From: Gammaproteobacteria bacterium
GTDB taxonomy: Bacteria; Pseudomonadota; Gammaproteobacteria; Tenderiales; Tenderiaceae
Length of the DNA: 5,428 bases
Reading direction: 5' to 3'
NCBI GenBank assembly: GCA_024276775.1
Contig: JAJRWO010000293.1
Location: forward strand, 1-5,428
Shown: one piece after another, positions 1-5,428 of the stretch
How positions within the stretch are numbered: the stretch's first letter is position 1
Layout: every line of letters starts with the position of its first letter
Position numbers and translations under genes: made by a program
The notes under the pieces: model-generated
What the model saw: the letters and a program-made list of their open reading frames with translations, nothing else
Told to the model about the DNA's origin: nothing
The model's database searches: none

Positions 1-1173
1 GCCGAATTGTCACATCAGACCAACTCTCTGCCAGAAATTTGTGGTCGCGTTTGTCCGCAAGACCGTCTCTGTGAAGGCGCTTGCACATTGGGTGAAGGCG
101 GCTTTGGTGCGGTCACTATTGGTTCGATAGAGAAATATATCTCTGACACTGCCTTTGATATGGGTTGGCGCCCAGATCTGTCACACGTTAAAGACACGGG
201 TAAAAAAGTTGCCATCATCGGTGCTGGCCCGGCGGGTTTGGGCTGTGCCGACATCCTGATTCGCAATGGTGTAAAGCCAGTTGTTTTTGACCGCAACCCG
301 GAAATTGGGGGGTTACTGACCTTTGGTATTCCAGAATTTAAACTGGAAAAAGAAGTGGTCAAAAAGCGTCGTACCATTTTGGAAGGGATGGGGGTTGAGT
401 TTGTCCTTAATACCGATATCGGTAAGGATGTATATTTTCAGACGCTGATTGATGAATACGATGCTGTTTTCCTTGGTATGGGTACCTATACTTACATGAA
501 GGGTGGCTTTCCGGGTGAAGATCTGCCGGGTGTTTATGAAGCATTGCCATTCCTGGTTTCCAATGTCAATCACTGTCTTGGTTATGAGCAGGATGAAAAG
601 GGTTTCATCAACATGGCAGGTAAAAAGGTTATCGTGCTAGGGGGCGGTGACACAGCCATGGACTGTAACCGCACGTCGATTCGTCAAGGTGCCGAGTCTG
701 TGATGTGCGCCTATCGTCGTGACGAAGAAAACATGCCCGGTTCCAAGCGCGAAGTGATTAATGCCAAGGAAGAAGGGGTGCAGTTCTTGTTTAATCGTCA
801 GCCCGTCAAGATTGTCGGTGATGGCAAGGTTGAAGGTATTCAACTACTCACGACTCAAATGGGTGAGCCGGATGAGCGTGGCCGTCGCCGTCCTGAGCCG
901 GTGCCCGGTTCAGAAGAAATCATCCCTTGTGACCATGTTCTGGTGGCCTTTGGTTTTCAGCCCAGCCCGGCACCGTGGTTTGCTGATTACGGGATTGATG
1001 TGGATAAGGGGGGGCGTGTTAAAGCCCCCGAAAATAGTGAATTCAAATTCCAGACCAGCAATCCGAAAATTTTTGCCGGTGGTGATATGGTGCGTGGCTC
1101 AGACTTGGTGGTCACGGCTGTTTTCGAAGGCCGTAATGCTGCCGAAGGTATTCTGAGTTATCTGGACGTATAA
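1..1173 (+). CDS. gltD: Glutamate synthase (NADPH) small subunit, C-terminal part (5' end outside window)
   Basis: This subunit of NADPH-dependent glutamate synthase oxidises NADPH on FAD and passes electrons through Fe-S clusters to GltB, which makes two glutamates from glutamine and 2-oxoglutarate in the cytoplasm. The frame is open from base 1 (codons GCC GAA TTG) and encodes 390 residues before TAA. By comparison with remembered E. coli GltD (472 aa), about 80 residues are missing, including the N-terminal CxxC-type cysteine cluster. The TTG at position 7 is therefore an internal codon and not the start. Visible landmarks, numbered from base 1, are four cysteines at 14, 18, 24 and 28 in the CGRVCPQDRLCEGAC segment, the FAD-binding GAGPAG at 74-79, the second dinucleotide (NADPH) site GGGDTA at 214-219, and the C-terminal FAD motif IFAGGDMVRGSD at 357-368. 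The family call is very secure. gltB would be expected upstream, but it lies outside the window. No terminator is obvious after the stop. Confidence 0.97.
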   Translation, partial: AELSHQTNSLPEICGRVCPQDRLCEGACTLGEGGFGAVTIGSIEKYISDTAFDMGWRPDLSHVKDTGKKVAIIGAGPAGLGCADILIRNGVKPVVFDRNPEIGGLLTFGIPEFKLEKEVVKKRRTILEGMGVEFVLNTDIGKDVYFQTLIDEYDAVFLGMGTYTYMKGGFPGEDLPGVYEALPFLVSNVNHCLGYEQDEKGFINMAGKKVIVLGGGDTAMDCNRTSIRQGAESVMCAYRRDEENMPGSKREVINAKEEGVQFLFNRQPVKIVGDGKVEGIQLLTTQMGEPDERGRRRPEPVPGSEEIIPCDHVLVAFGFQPSPAPWFADYGIDVDKGGRVKAPENSEFKFQTSNPKIFAGGDMVRGSDLVVTAVFEGRNAAEGILSYLDV

Positions 1174-1315
1174 AAAAGCGATTTTCACGAAGGGCACGAA
1201 GTGTTTTTGGTGCTTCTAAAAATGATTGATATTGGGGGAAAGCCACAAAGACTGATGCGGAATAAAGTGGGCATTTGAATTGTTGAATCCTTCGTCTTCT
1301 TCGTGGCAAAAAAAT
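1174..1315. repeat. gltD-hemE spacer framed by inverted CACGAAG-type arms, probably a degenerate dispersed or MITE-like element
   Basis: The spacer starts and ends with related arms in opposite orientation. The left arm (1182-1201) reads TTTTCACGAAGGGCACGAAG. The right arm (1290-1311), when reverse-complemented, reads TTTT-GCCACGAAG-AAGACGAAG, so both contain CACGAAG followed by ACGAAG and a T-run on the outside. The arms are about 88 bases apart and differ at a few positions. From general knowledge, CACGAAG/CTTCGTG palindromes recur in spacers of many proteobacterial genomes. Calling this one a mobile-element remnant is an inference, because only one copy is in view. The interior (1202-1289) shows no ORF or convincing promoter. 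Confidence 0.5.
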
Positions 1316-2380
1316 ATGAGTGAATTAAAAAACGATACTTTTCTGCGTGCTTTGTTAAAAGAGCCCGTTGAATACACGCCCGTGTGGATGATGCGCCAGG
1401 CTGGTCGTTACCTGCCTGAGTACAAGGCCACTCGTGCCCAGGCGGGCAGTTTCATGGACTTGTGCAAAAATGCCGACCTGGCCTGTGAAGTCACCATCCA
1501 GCCGTTAGAACGTTATCCACTTGATGCGGCAATTCTATTCTCGGACATTCTCACCATTCCTGATGCCATGGGCCTGGGCTTGCGTTTTGAAGCCGGTGAA
1601 GGGCCGGTGTTTGATCACCCGGTTCGCAGCGAAGCTGATGTCAATAAACTGTTTGTGCCAGACCCAGAAGGTGAACTGCAATACGTTATGAATGCCGTAC
1701 GTACCATCCGCAAAGCGTTGGATGGCCGTGTACCCTTGATTGGTTTTTCCGGCAGCCCCTGGACGCTGGCTGTCTATATGGTTGAAGGCAGCGGCACTAA
1801 AGATTACGCCAAGGTAAAAGGCATGATGTTTGATCGCCCTGACCTGATGCACAAACTGCTCGACACTACCGCCCAGTCGGTGACTTCATATTTGAATGCC
1901 CAGATCGAAGCCGGTGCACAAGCAGTACAAATTTTTGATACCTGGGGCGGGGTGCTGACGCCGCGCGACTACAAAGAATTTTCACTGCGCTACATGAAGC
2001 AGATCGTTGATGGTTTGATTCGTGAAAAGGATGGTCGCAAAGTGCCTGTCATTCTGTTTACCAAGGGTGGTGGTCAGTGGCTTGAAGCCATGGCCGATAC
2101 CGGCTGTGATGCACTGGGTCTGGACTGGACGATAGATATTGATAAAGCCCGCGCCCGTGTTGGCGATAAGGTTGCCCTGCAAGGCAATCTGGATCCATCA
2201 ACATTGTATGCCTCACCTGAGCGTATCCGTGAAGAAGTGGCGACAATTCTTAAAGCCTACGGCACAGGCACGGGGCATGTTTTTAATTTGGGACATGGTA
2301 TTCATCAACACGTTGATCCAGCGCATGCCGGAGCCTTTATTGGCGCAGTGCGCGAGCTGAGCGCCAAGTACCATTCCTAA
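1316..2380 (+). CDS. hemE: Uroporphyrinogen decarboxylase
   Basis: HemE removes the four acetate carboxyl groups of uroporphyrinogen III to give coproporphyrinogen III in cytosolic haem synthesis. It needs no cofactor. The ATG at 1316 gives 354 residues, the length I recall for E. coli HemE, and starts MSELKND like that protein. The frame extends 12 codons upstream to a TTG at 1280, but that stretch is low-complexity, lies in the repeat arm and is unlikely to be translated. Visible motifs are UROD signature 1 (PVWMMRQAGRYLPEY, 22-36, with substrate-binding R27 and R31), the pyrrole-nitrogen-binding aspartate D77 in FSDIL, signature 2 (GFSGSPWTLAVYMVEG, 143-158, with Y154), FTKGGGQW at 248-255 and H327 in NLGHGIH. 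All expected active-site residues are present, so the enzyme should be functional. There is no recognisable Shine-Dalgarno before 1316 (the sequence is GTGGCAAAAAAAT). A gltD-hemE order is plausible for non-enteric Gammaproteobacteria. Co-transcription is possible but unproven. Confidence 0.98.
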   Translation: MSELKNDTFLRALLKEPVEYTPVWMMRQAGRYLPEYKATRAQAGSFMDLCKNADLACEVTIQPLERYPLDAAILFSDILTIPDAMGLGLRFEAGEGPVFDHPVRSEADVNKLFVPDPEGELQYVMNAVRTIRKALDGRVPLIGFSGSPWTLAVYMVEGSGTKDYAKVKGMMFDRPDLMHKLLDTTAQSVTSYLNAQIEAGAQAVQIFDTWGGVLTPRDYKEFSLRYMKQIVDGLIREKDGRKVPVILFTKGGGQWLEAMADTGCDALGLDWTIDIDKARARVGDKVALQGNLDPSTLYASPERIREEVATILKAYGTGTGHVFNLGHGIHQHVDPAHAGAFIGAVRELSAKYHS

Positions 2381-2394
2381 CGAAAACCATTTAT

Positions 2395-2467
2395 GACTCC
2401 TCTTTCAAAGAGGGGGCTAAGGGTGGTGATTAAATAACACCCCCCGGCTCTTGGAGGAGGGGGAGTC
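2395..2467. repeat. Imperfect palindromic element between hemE and the unknown gene
   Basis: The segment begins GACTCC (2395-2400) and ends GGAGTC (2462-2467), an exact 6-bp inverted repeat. The arms then continue as related G-rich and C-rich tracts, with CAAAGAG on the left against CTCTTGG on the right and GGTG (2425-2428) against CACC (2438-2441), around the A/T centre ATTAAATAA (2429-2437). The pairing is imperfect, with bulges. The form resembles the short palindromic repeats dispersed in many proteobacterial spacers, and it differs in sequence from the one before hemE. As RNA it could fold as a long stem-loop 14 bases after the hemE stop and so act as an attenuator or 3' stabiliser. That role is inference, and there is no U-run typical of an intrinsic terminator. 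Confidence 0.6.
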
Positions 2468-2470
2468 TTA

Positions 2471-2476
2471 AAGGGG
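2471..2476 (+). promoter_or_regulatory. Likely Shine-Dalgarno of the unknown gene (decides between clustered ATGs)
   Basis: AAGGGG lies just after the palindrome. Three in-frame ATGs follow, at 2480, 2486 and 2489. The gaps from the end of the G-run are 3, 9 and 12 bases. The middle ATG has the most usual spacing, so translation may start at 2486 and not at 2480. Purine-richness alone supports the site. Confidence 0.45.
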
Positions 2477-2479
2477 TAA

Positions 2480-3352
2480 ATGAATATGATGCCAGAAAAG
2501 TTTAACAAGCTGCGTGAGATGGAGCCGTTCACCGATGAACTGTTCAATCGCATTTTTGCCTTTCAGGAAAAATCCCATTCGGCCTGGGACTCTGGAAAAG
2601 CCTTTGCTGAACGCATCAAGGGCATTCCACTGCATAATTTAATTTTCAGTAATCCAGACCGCGACCCGGAAACCAGCGGGCCGACAATCGCCCACTACTA
2701 TCCACTGCGTGAAGAAAATAAAGCACTGGTCTATTACGCCAAACATGTGGCTAGTCACCCAAACATTCTTGATATTCATGGCCGTAATGGTTTTGTCGGT
2801 AGCTTGTTGGCCCGCGAAGGTGTCAAGGTCATAGGTCTGCGCGATCCGGCTGAAAAGCCAAATCAGATTGCTGATTTTTATGACCCTGAATGCTATGAAT
2901 TGCGTCAAGGCAAACTGAACGATATTGATTTTCCAGTGGACGTTGCCTTCTCCGCCTGGATGCCCACGGGACAAAACTTTACCCCTGACATTATCAAGCT
3001 GAAACCAAAGATGATTATCTTCATCTACACCGAACACATCAATGAACATAGCACGCTGTGGCAAACAGGCTGTGAAGAGGCTTTTAATAACCTGCCCGGT
3101 CACTATCGTGTCATTGATGAGTGGTCAATTGCCCGCCCGGAAAATATGTTGCAAGAAGCTTGGCCTGATTTGAGTGCCAACATTGAAGAAACCCGCCATG
3201 TGCGTATCTTTGTTGATGAATCAGTGGCAGAGATTCCACAATACGCGCCAGAAGAAATGGCCAACCCTTATGACTGGGAAGAAGACCTCGAATTGGCCCT
3301 GCTGGCCATCGAAGCCAAGGATCATTTACGTTCGCGTGGAATTGAGGTTTAA
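2480..3352 (+). CDS. Uncharacterised protein with a probable class I SAM-methyltransferase-like (Rossmann) domain
   Basis: I do not recognise this gene. It encodes 290 residues from ATG 2480, or 288 from ATG 2486, which is better spaced from the AAGGGG ribosome site. No signal peptide or membrane span is seen, so the protein should be cytosolic. Residues 1-75 are an N-terminal region with many aromatic and charged residues. The segment ILDIHGRNGFVG (96-107), followed by a helix and then VKVIGLRD (115-122), has the layout of methyltransferase motif I, loop, helix and strand 2. However, the usual glycine-rich DxGxGxG loop reads D-I-H-G-R-N-G. A strand-like VDVAFSAWMPTG (153-164) sits where motif IV would be, and KMIIFIYTEH (177-186) looks like a further core strand. 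The C-terminus (about 245-275) is acidic. SAM binding and any methyl transfer are inferred, not shown. Binding of another nucleotide or loss of catalysis is equally possible. It follows hemE in the same direction with a palindrome between them. Confidence 0.9.
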   Translation: MNMMPEKFNKLREMEPFTDELFNRIFAFQEKSHSAWDSGKAFAERIKGIPLHNLIFSNPDRDPETSGPTIAHYYPLREENKALVYYAKHVASHPNILDIHGRNGFVGSLLAREGVKVIGLRDPAEKPNQIADFYDPECYELRQGKLNDIDFPVDVAFSAWMPTGQNFTPDIIKLKPKMIIFIYTEHINEHSTLWQTGCEEAFNNLPGHYRVIDEWSIARPENMLQEAWPDLSANIEETRHVRIFVDESVAEIPQYAPEEMANPYDWEEDLELALLAIEAKDHLRSRGIEV

Positions 3353-3684
3353 ATTTCACCAAAAAGCCAGTTTCAGCTAGCCAACAACATACAATCAAGA
3401 GTATATTAGCTGGGTCGAAGTAAGCAGACAGACAAATATAAAATCACGCCGTCTGCTAGTAGTACCTCTGAAAAACCTCTGGGGAGAGGGGGGGGAAAGG
3501 GAAATAGATCAAAAGCCGTTTCGTGCTTTGATTCTATAGATGATCTGGGCCTCTGCGGCCCTGGTCATTTTACAGCGGCACCCTGAAGCCGAAATGAGAA
3601 TGCTGGCGACGATGAACAAACCCTACATGATCTGTTTCGCTCAGATAAACAGGCGAGATGTTGCCGCGTGAGTTGCACTGATTG
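3353..3684. other. Gene-free convergent intergenic region (332 bp) with G8 tract and small hairpins
   Basis: The + strand unknown gene and the - strand kinase gene converge on this stretch, so transcription should end here in both directions. No ORF of credible length or content is present. The longest ATG-started reading I noticed is 19 codons at 3612-3671. Visible structure includes AGCAGAC (3423-3429) pairing with GTCTGCT (3451-3457); CCTCT-GGGG-AGAGG running into a G8 tract at 3488-3495; a 34-base bulged hairpin at 3504-3537; GGGCC-TCTGC-GGCCC at 3547-3561; and CTGTTT (3632-3637) with AAACAG (3647-3652). The CCTCTGGGGAGAGG stretch is of a type often found in dispersed intergenic repeats. 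I see no RNA gene that I can name. Confidence 0.6.
3504..3537. terminator. Candidate bulged hairpin in the convergent spacer, possible terminator
   Basis: ATAG-ATCAAA-A-GC (3504-3516) pairs with GC-TTTGAT-T-CTAT (3525-3537), giving 12 base pairs with one bulge on each side around the loop CGTTTCGT. Read on the - strand, the stem is followed by a pyrimidine-rich tract of T and C; on the + strand there is no T-run. It could end the - strand kinase transcript, about 150 bases past its stop codon. The lack of a true U-tract and the A/U-rich stem keep this tentative. Confidence 0.25.
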
Positions 3685-4569
3685 CTAGCGGACTTCAGCT
3701 AATAGTCGTTTAAGCATCGTCTCAGCCTGGCTGAGATAACCGCCGCCAAATAAATTCAAATGATTAAGCACATGGTAAAGGTTATAGAGTGTTTTACGGC
3801 TTTGATAACCGTTATCGAGGGGCAAGGCCGCTTGATAAGCTTGATAAAAATGGCTGTTAAAACCGCCAAATAATTCGGTCATGGCAATATCCGTTTCACG
3901 GTCGCCAAAATAAACCGCAGGATCAAAGATGACCGGACAGCCACTAACATCAAACGCATAGTTGCCCGACCACAGATCGCCATGTAACAGTGATGCCTGT
4001 GGCGAATAGCCCGCAAAGAAATAATCCAGATCAGAAAGCAACTGTTCGCCATATTCTTGTAGTTGGCCAGCATAGCCATTATCTGCCGCCAGTCGTAATT
4101 GAAATGCTAGTCGCTGGGTGCGCCAGAACTCAACCCAGTTGCTGGCGCGTTCGTTATACTGTGGTGTTGAACCGATAGTATTGTCGCGCTGCCAACCAAA
4201 ATGATCACTGTAATGTTGATGCATCTGCGCCAAATCAAAACCCAGTTGCTGCTGGCTGCACGTATTGCCATGAGCAAACGTCAGATGCTCCAGTACCAGG
4301 TAAGATTGCTGGCCAGAAATGCCAACACAAATAACCTCTGGCACGTGAATGGAACGGCTGCGACGAATCTCATTCAGTCCCTCTGCTTCGGCACTAAACA
4401 TCTCATTTAGATGGGCATTATTGAGCTTGAGGAAATAAGTATCATGGCCATCGCTAATGGTATAAGTACTGTTGATACAACCACCGCCACTGGCCCGCTG
4501 GTTTTTACACGTAAATGCCTTGCCGGTAGCGGCGCTGATGTTGTTGCATATTTCACGTAAGGCAGACAT
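3685..4569 (-). CDS. Fructosamine kinase family protein (YniA-like; ketosamine/ribulosamine 3-kinase fold)
   Basis: This 294-residue cytosolic protein belongs to the fructosamine kinase family, related to aminoglycoside phosphotransferases. Characterised members phosphorylate the 3-hydroxyl of sugar adducts on protein lysines, which makes them unstable and frees the amine. Bacterial substrates are less certain. Visible motifs are the GGGCINSTY nucleotide loop (28-36), K48 in YFLKLN as likely ATP-binding lysine, AEAEGLNEI (60-68), the catalytic LLHGDLWSGN (194-203, with H196, D198 and N203), IFDPAVYFGDRETDIAM (214-230, with metal-binding D216), and a C-terminal YNLYHVLNHLNLFGGGY segment (262-278) typical of YniA. 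The length matches YniA (about 286 aa as I recall), and all key residues are present. The ATG at 4569 gives a family-like start, although no clear Shine-Dalgarno precedes it. The gene stands alone on the - strand, convergent with the unknown gene and divergent from the membrane protein gene. It carries no partner gene that would define its substrate. Confidence 0.95.
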   Translation of the reverse strand: MSALREICNNISAATGKAFTCKNQRASGGGCINSTYTISDGHDTYFLKLNNAHLNEMFSAEAEGLNEIRRSRSIHVPEVICVGISGQQSYLVLEHLTFAHGNTCSQQQLGFDLAQMHQHYSDHFGWQRDNTIGSTPQYNERASNWVEFWRTQRLAFQLRLAADNGYAGQLQEYGEQLLSDLDYFFAGYSPQASLLHGDLWSGNYAFDVSGCPVIFDPAVYFGDRETDIAMTELFGGFNSHFYQAYQAALPLDNGYQSRKTLYNLYHVLNHLNLFGGGYLSQAETMLKRLLAEVR

Positions 4570-4596
4570 AGCAATAGAGACGCGAATAAAAAGACA

Positions 4597-4626
4597 ATTT
4601 TAACTCACTTACAGGCAGACACCCAA
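4597..4626 (-). promoter_or_regulatory. Possible sigma70-type promoter for the fructosamine kinase gene
   Basis: Read on the - strand, TTGGGT (4626-4621) is followed after 18 bases by TAAAAT (4602-4597). The -10 hexamer matches the consensus at 5 of 6 positions and the -35 at only 3 of 6. The site lies about 28 bases before the ATG, leaving a short leader. The match is weak, but the location in a divergent spacer is right. Confidence 0.3.
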
Positions 4627-4689
4627 TTAAACAGGCATCAATAAACAGAGGATAAATCAGCCAACAGTCAGTGTCAGATGTGATAATTT

Positions 4690-5205
4690 ATGCACATGAA
4701 AGAAATCATCAATAGCTTTTGGCAGATCTGCCTTTTAAAGTGGGCACCGCAGGCGTTACCTGTCTCCAGTTTTTTGCTGCTGCTAAGTGTATTTGTCTAC
4801 GGTTTTGCTGGGCTTTTAATTGGATTAATGAGTATGTCACCAGGCCAGGCGCTTATATTCAGCGTACTTGATATCGCCCTGATGGGTTCAATGACCCAGT
4901 TATTACTGTGGATAACAGATATGCGGCCACGCTTTCAACAAGCCTTTACTGCCTTGATGGGCACAGGTGCAATCCTCAGTTTTTTGGCACTGCCCGTTCT
5001 TTTTTTACAAATACAGATTGGCGAACAGCCAGCCTTTATTCCCTCACTAATCATTATATGCATGGTGATATGGAGTCTTACCGTTGTCGGTCATGTTTTG
5101 CGTCACACCATTTCAGCGCCTTTTTTTGTTGGTGTACTACTCGCAGTGACCTACATGTATGTATCCATAAGCATCATGCGTTCTTTGTTTGCAACAGCGA
5201 GTTAG
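4690..5205 (+). CDS. Uncharacterised multi-pass inner-membrane protein upstream of mpl
   Basis: This 171-residue protein is dominated by hydrophobic segments at about 24-48, 52-75, 84-108, 116-137 and 142-163, which suggests five membrane spans in the inner membrane. That size and number of spans resembles the Yip1-type fold, but I see no diagnostic motif and do not assign it. The N-terminus carries ICLLKWAPQALPVSS (13-27) just before the first span. I believe a similar CLL..PQ.LP.S stretch occurs in other small proteobacterial membrane proteins of unknown function. A stop codon lies in frame at 4684-4686, so the start is the ATG at 4690 or the one at 4696. Neither has a clear Shine-Dalgarno. 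There is no cleavable signal peptide or catalytic motif. Only 7 bp separate its stop from mpl, so the two genes are probably co-transcribed. A role in the envelope is suggested by this context alone. Confidence 0.85.
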   Translation: MHMKEIINSFWQICLLKWAPQALPVSSFLLLLSVFVYGFAGLLIGLMSMSPGQALIFSVLDIALMGSMTQLLLWITDMRPRFQQAFTALMGTGAILSFLALPVLFLQIQIGEQPAFIPSLIIICMVIWSLTVVGHVLRHTISAPFFVGVLLAVTYMYVSISIMRSLFATAS

Positions 5206-5212
5206 ACCCCGT

Positions 5213-5428
5213 ATGCATATACACATCCTCGGCATTTGTGGCACCTTCATGGGCGGCATCGCCATACTGGCAAGACAAATGGGCCACACCGTGACCGGCT
5301 CAGACGCCAATGTCTATCCCCCCATGAGCACCCAGCTGGAAGAGCAGGGCATCACCCTGCACGAAGGCTTTGACCCCGCACCACTAGACCCGGAACCAGA
5401 CCTGGTGGTGATAGGTAATGCCATGTCA
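5213..5428 (+). CDS. mpl: UDP-N-acetylmuramate:L-alanyl-gamma-D-glutamyl-meso-diaminopimelate ligase, N-terminal part (3' end outside window)
   Basis: Mpl reattaches the murein tripeptide recovered from wall turnover to UDP-MurNAc using ATP, so the tripeptide re-enters peptidoglycan synthesis in the cytoplasm. The first 72 codons are visible, and the frame stays open to the window edge. The N-terminus MHIHILGICGTFMGG contains the Mur-ligase Rossmann UDP-binding loop (GICGTFMGG, 7-15). It is followed by GHTVTGSDANVYPPMS (24-39) and PDLVVIGNAMS (62-72), which distinguish Mpl from MurC and match E. coli Mpl closely as I remember it (457 aa there). The central ATPase and C-terminal domains are not in view. 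The ATG at 5213 is 7 bp after the membrane-protein stop, with no strong Shine-Dalgarno, which favours translational coupling. By hand count, 49 of 72 codons end in G or C, against about half in the first 50 codons of the preceding gene. Confidence 0.96.
   Translation, partial: MHIHILGICGTFMGGIAILARQMGHTVTGSDANVYPPMSTQLEEQGITLHEGFDPAPLDPEPDLVVIGNAMS

Noticed and set aside
7..9. TTG at position 7 as start of the first gene
   Set aside because: The frame is open to base 1, and the encoded AELSHQTN segment is internal in GltD. The gene starts before the window.
761..1156. 131-codon + strand ORF inside gltD
   Set aside because: It overlaps a strongly conserved gltD region in another frame, and its translation has no family features.
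1226..1254. TTGATA as a -35 box for hemE
   Set aside because: At 17-base spacing the matching -10 would be AGACTG, which does not resemble TATAAT.
1280..1315. 12-codon N-terminal extension of HemE from a TTG start
   Set aside because: The family length (354 aa) and the MSELKND start fit ATG 1316. The extension is serine-rich, low in complexity and encoded by the repeat arm.
2639..3103. 154-codon - strand ORF opposite the unknown gene
   Set aside because: The + strand frame is longer, has a ribosome site and shows a coherent Rossmann-like pattern. The antisense translation looks like a shadow.
3547..3571. GGGCC-TCTGC-GGCCC hairpin as a + strand intrinsic terminator
   Set aside because: The stem is only 5 bp, and the T-run starts several bases after it with intervening G and C. 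It is too weak to call.
3612..3671. 19-codon ORF (MNKPYMICFAQ...) in the convergent spacer
   Set aside because: It has no ribosome site and no recognisable homology, and its length is expected by chance.
4908..5294. 128-codon + strand ORF overlapping the membrane-protein and mpl genes
   Set aside because: It runs across the real stop and start of two better-supported genes and is a cysteine/histidine-rich shadow frame.

Overview
The window looks like a core-chromosome segment of a moderate-GC Gammaproteobacterium outside the enteric group. GltD and HemE read almost residue for residue like their E. coli counterparts as I remember them, and the window ends in a typical gammaproteobacterial mpl. 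No tRNA, rRNA, CRISPR array, transposase or phage gene is visible. I cannot name a genus from the sequence.

Layout on the + strand: (1) the C-terminal ~390 residues of gltD (NADPH-dependent glutamate synthase small subunit), truncated by the left edge; (2) a 142-bp spacer framed by inverted CACGAAG-type arms; (3) hemE, complete; (4) a ~100-bp spacer mostly filled by a second, unrelated imperfect palindrome; (5) a complete gene for an unrecognised 288-290-residue protein with a probable Rossmann/methyltransferase-like core. Next comes a 332-bp gene-free convergent region (3353-3684) with a G8 tract and several small hairpins. It is followed on the - strand by a complete fructosamine-kinase family gene (YniA type). 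A 120-bp divergent spacer then leads back to the + strand, to a 171-residue multi-pass membrane protein and, 7 bp after it, the first 72 codons of mpl (murein tripeptide ligase), cut by the right edge.

The functions are mostly housekeeping: ammonia assimilation (GltD), haem/tetrapyrrole synthesis (HemE), repair of glycated amines (fructosamine kinase family) and cell-wall recycling (Mpl). They do not form one pathway. The two uncharacterised proteins (2480-3352 and 4690-5205) and the palindromic repeat-like spacers are the parts least explained by known biology. I found no convincing new multi-gene system. The best leads are the methyltransferase-like protein with an altered SAM-binding loop, the membrane protein tightly coupled to mpl, and the insertion-like palindromes that abut the starts of hemE and of the unknown gene.
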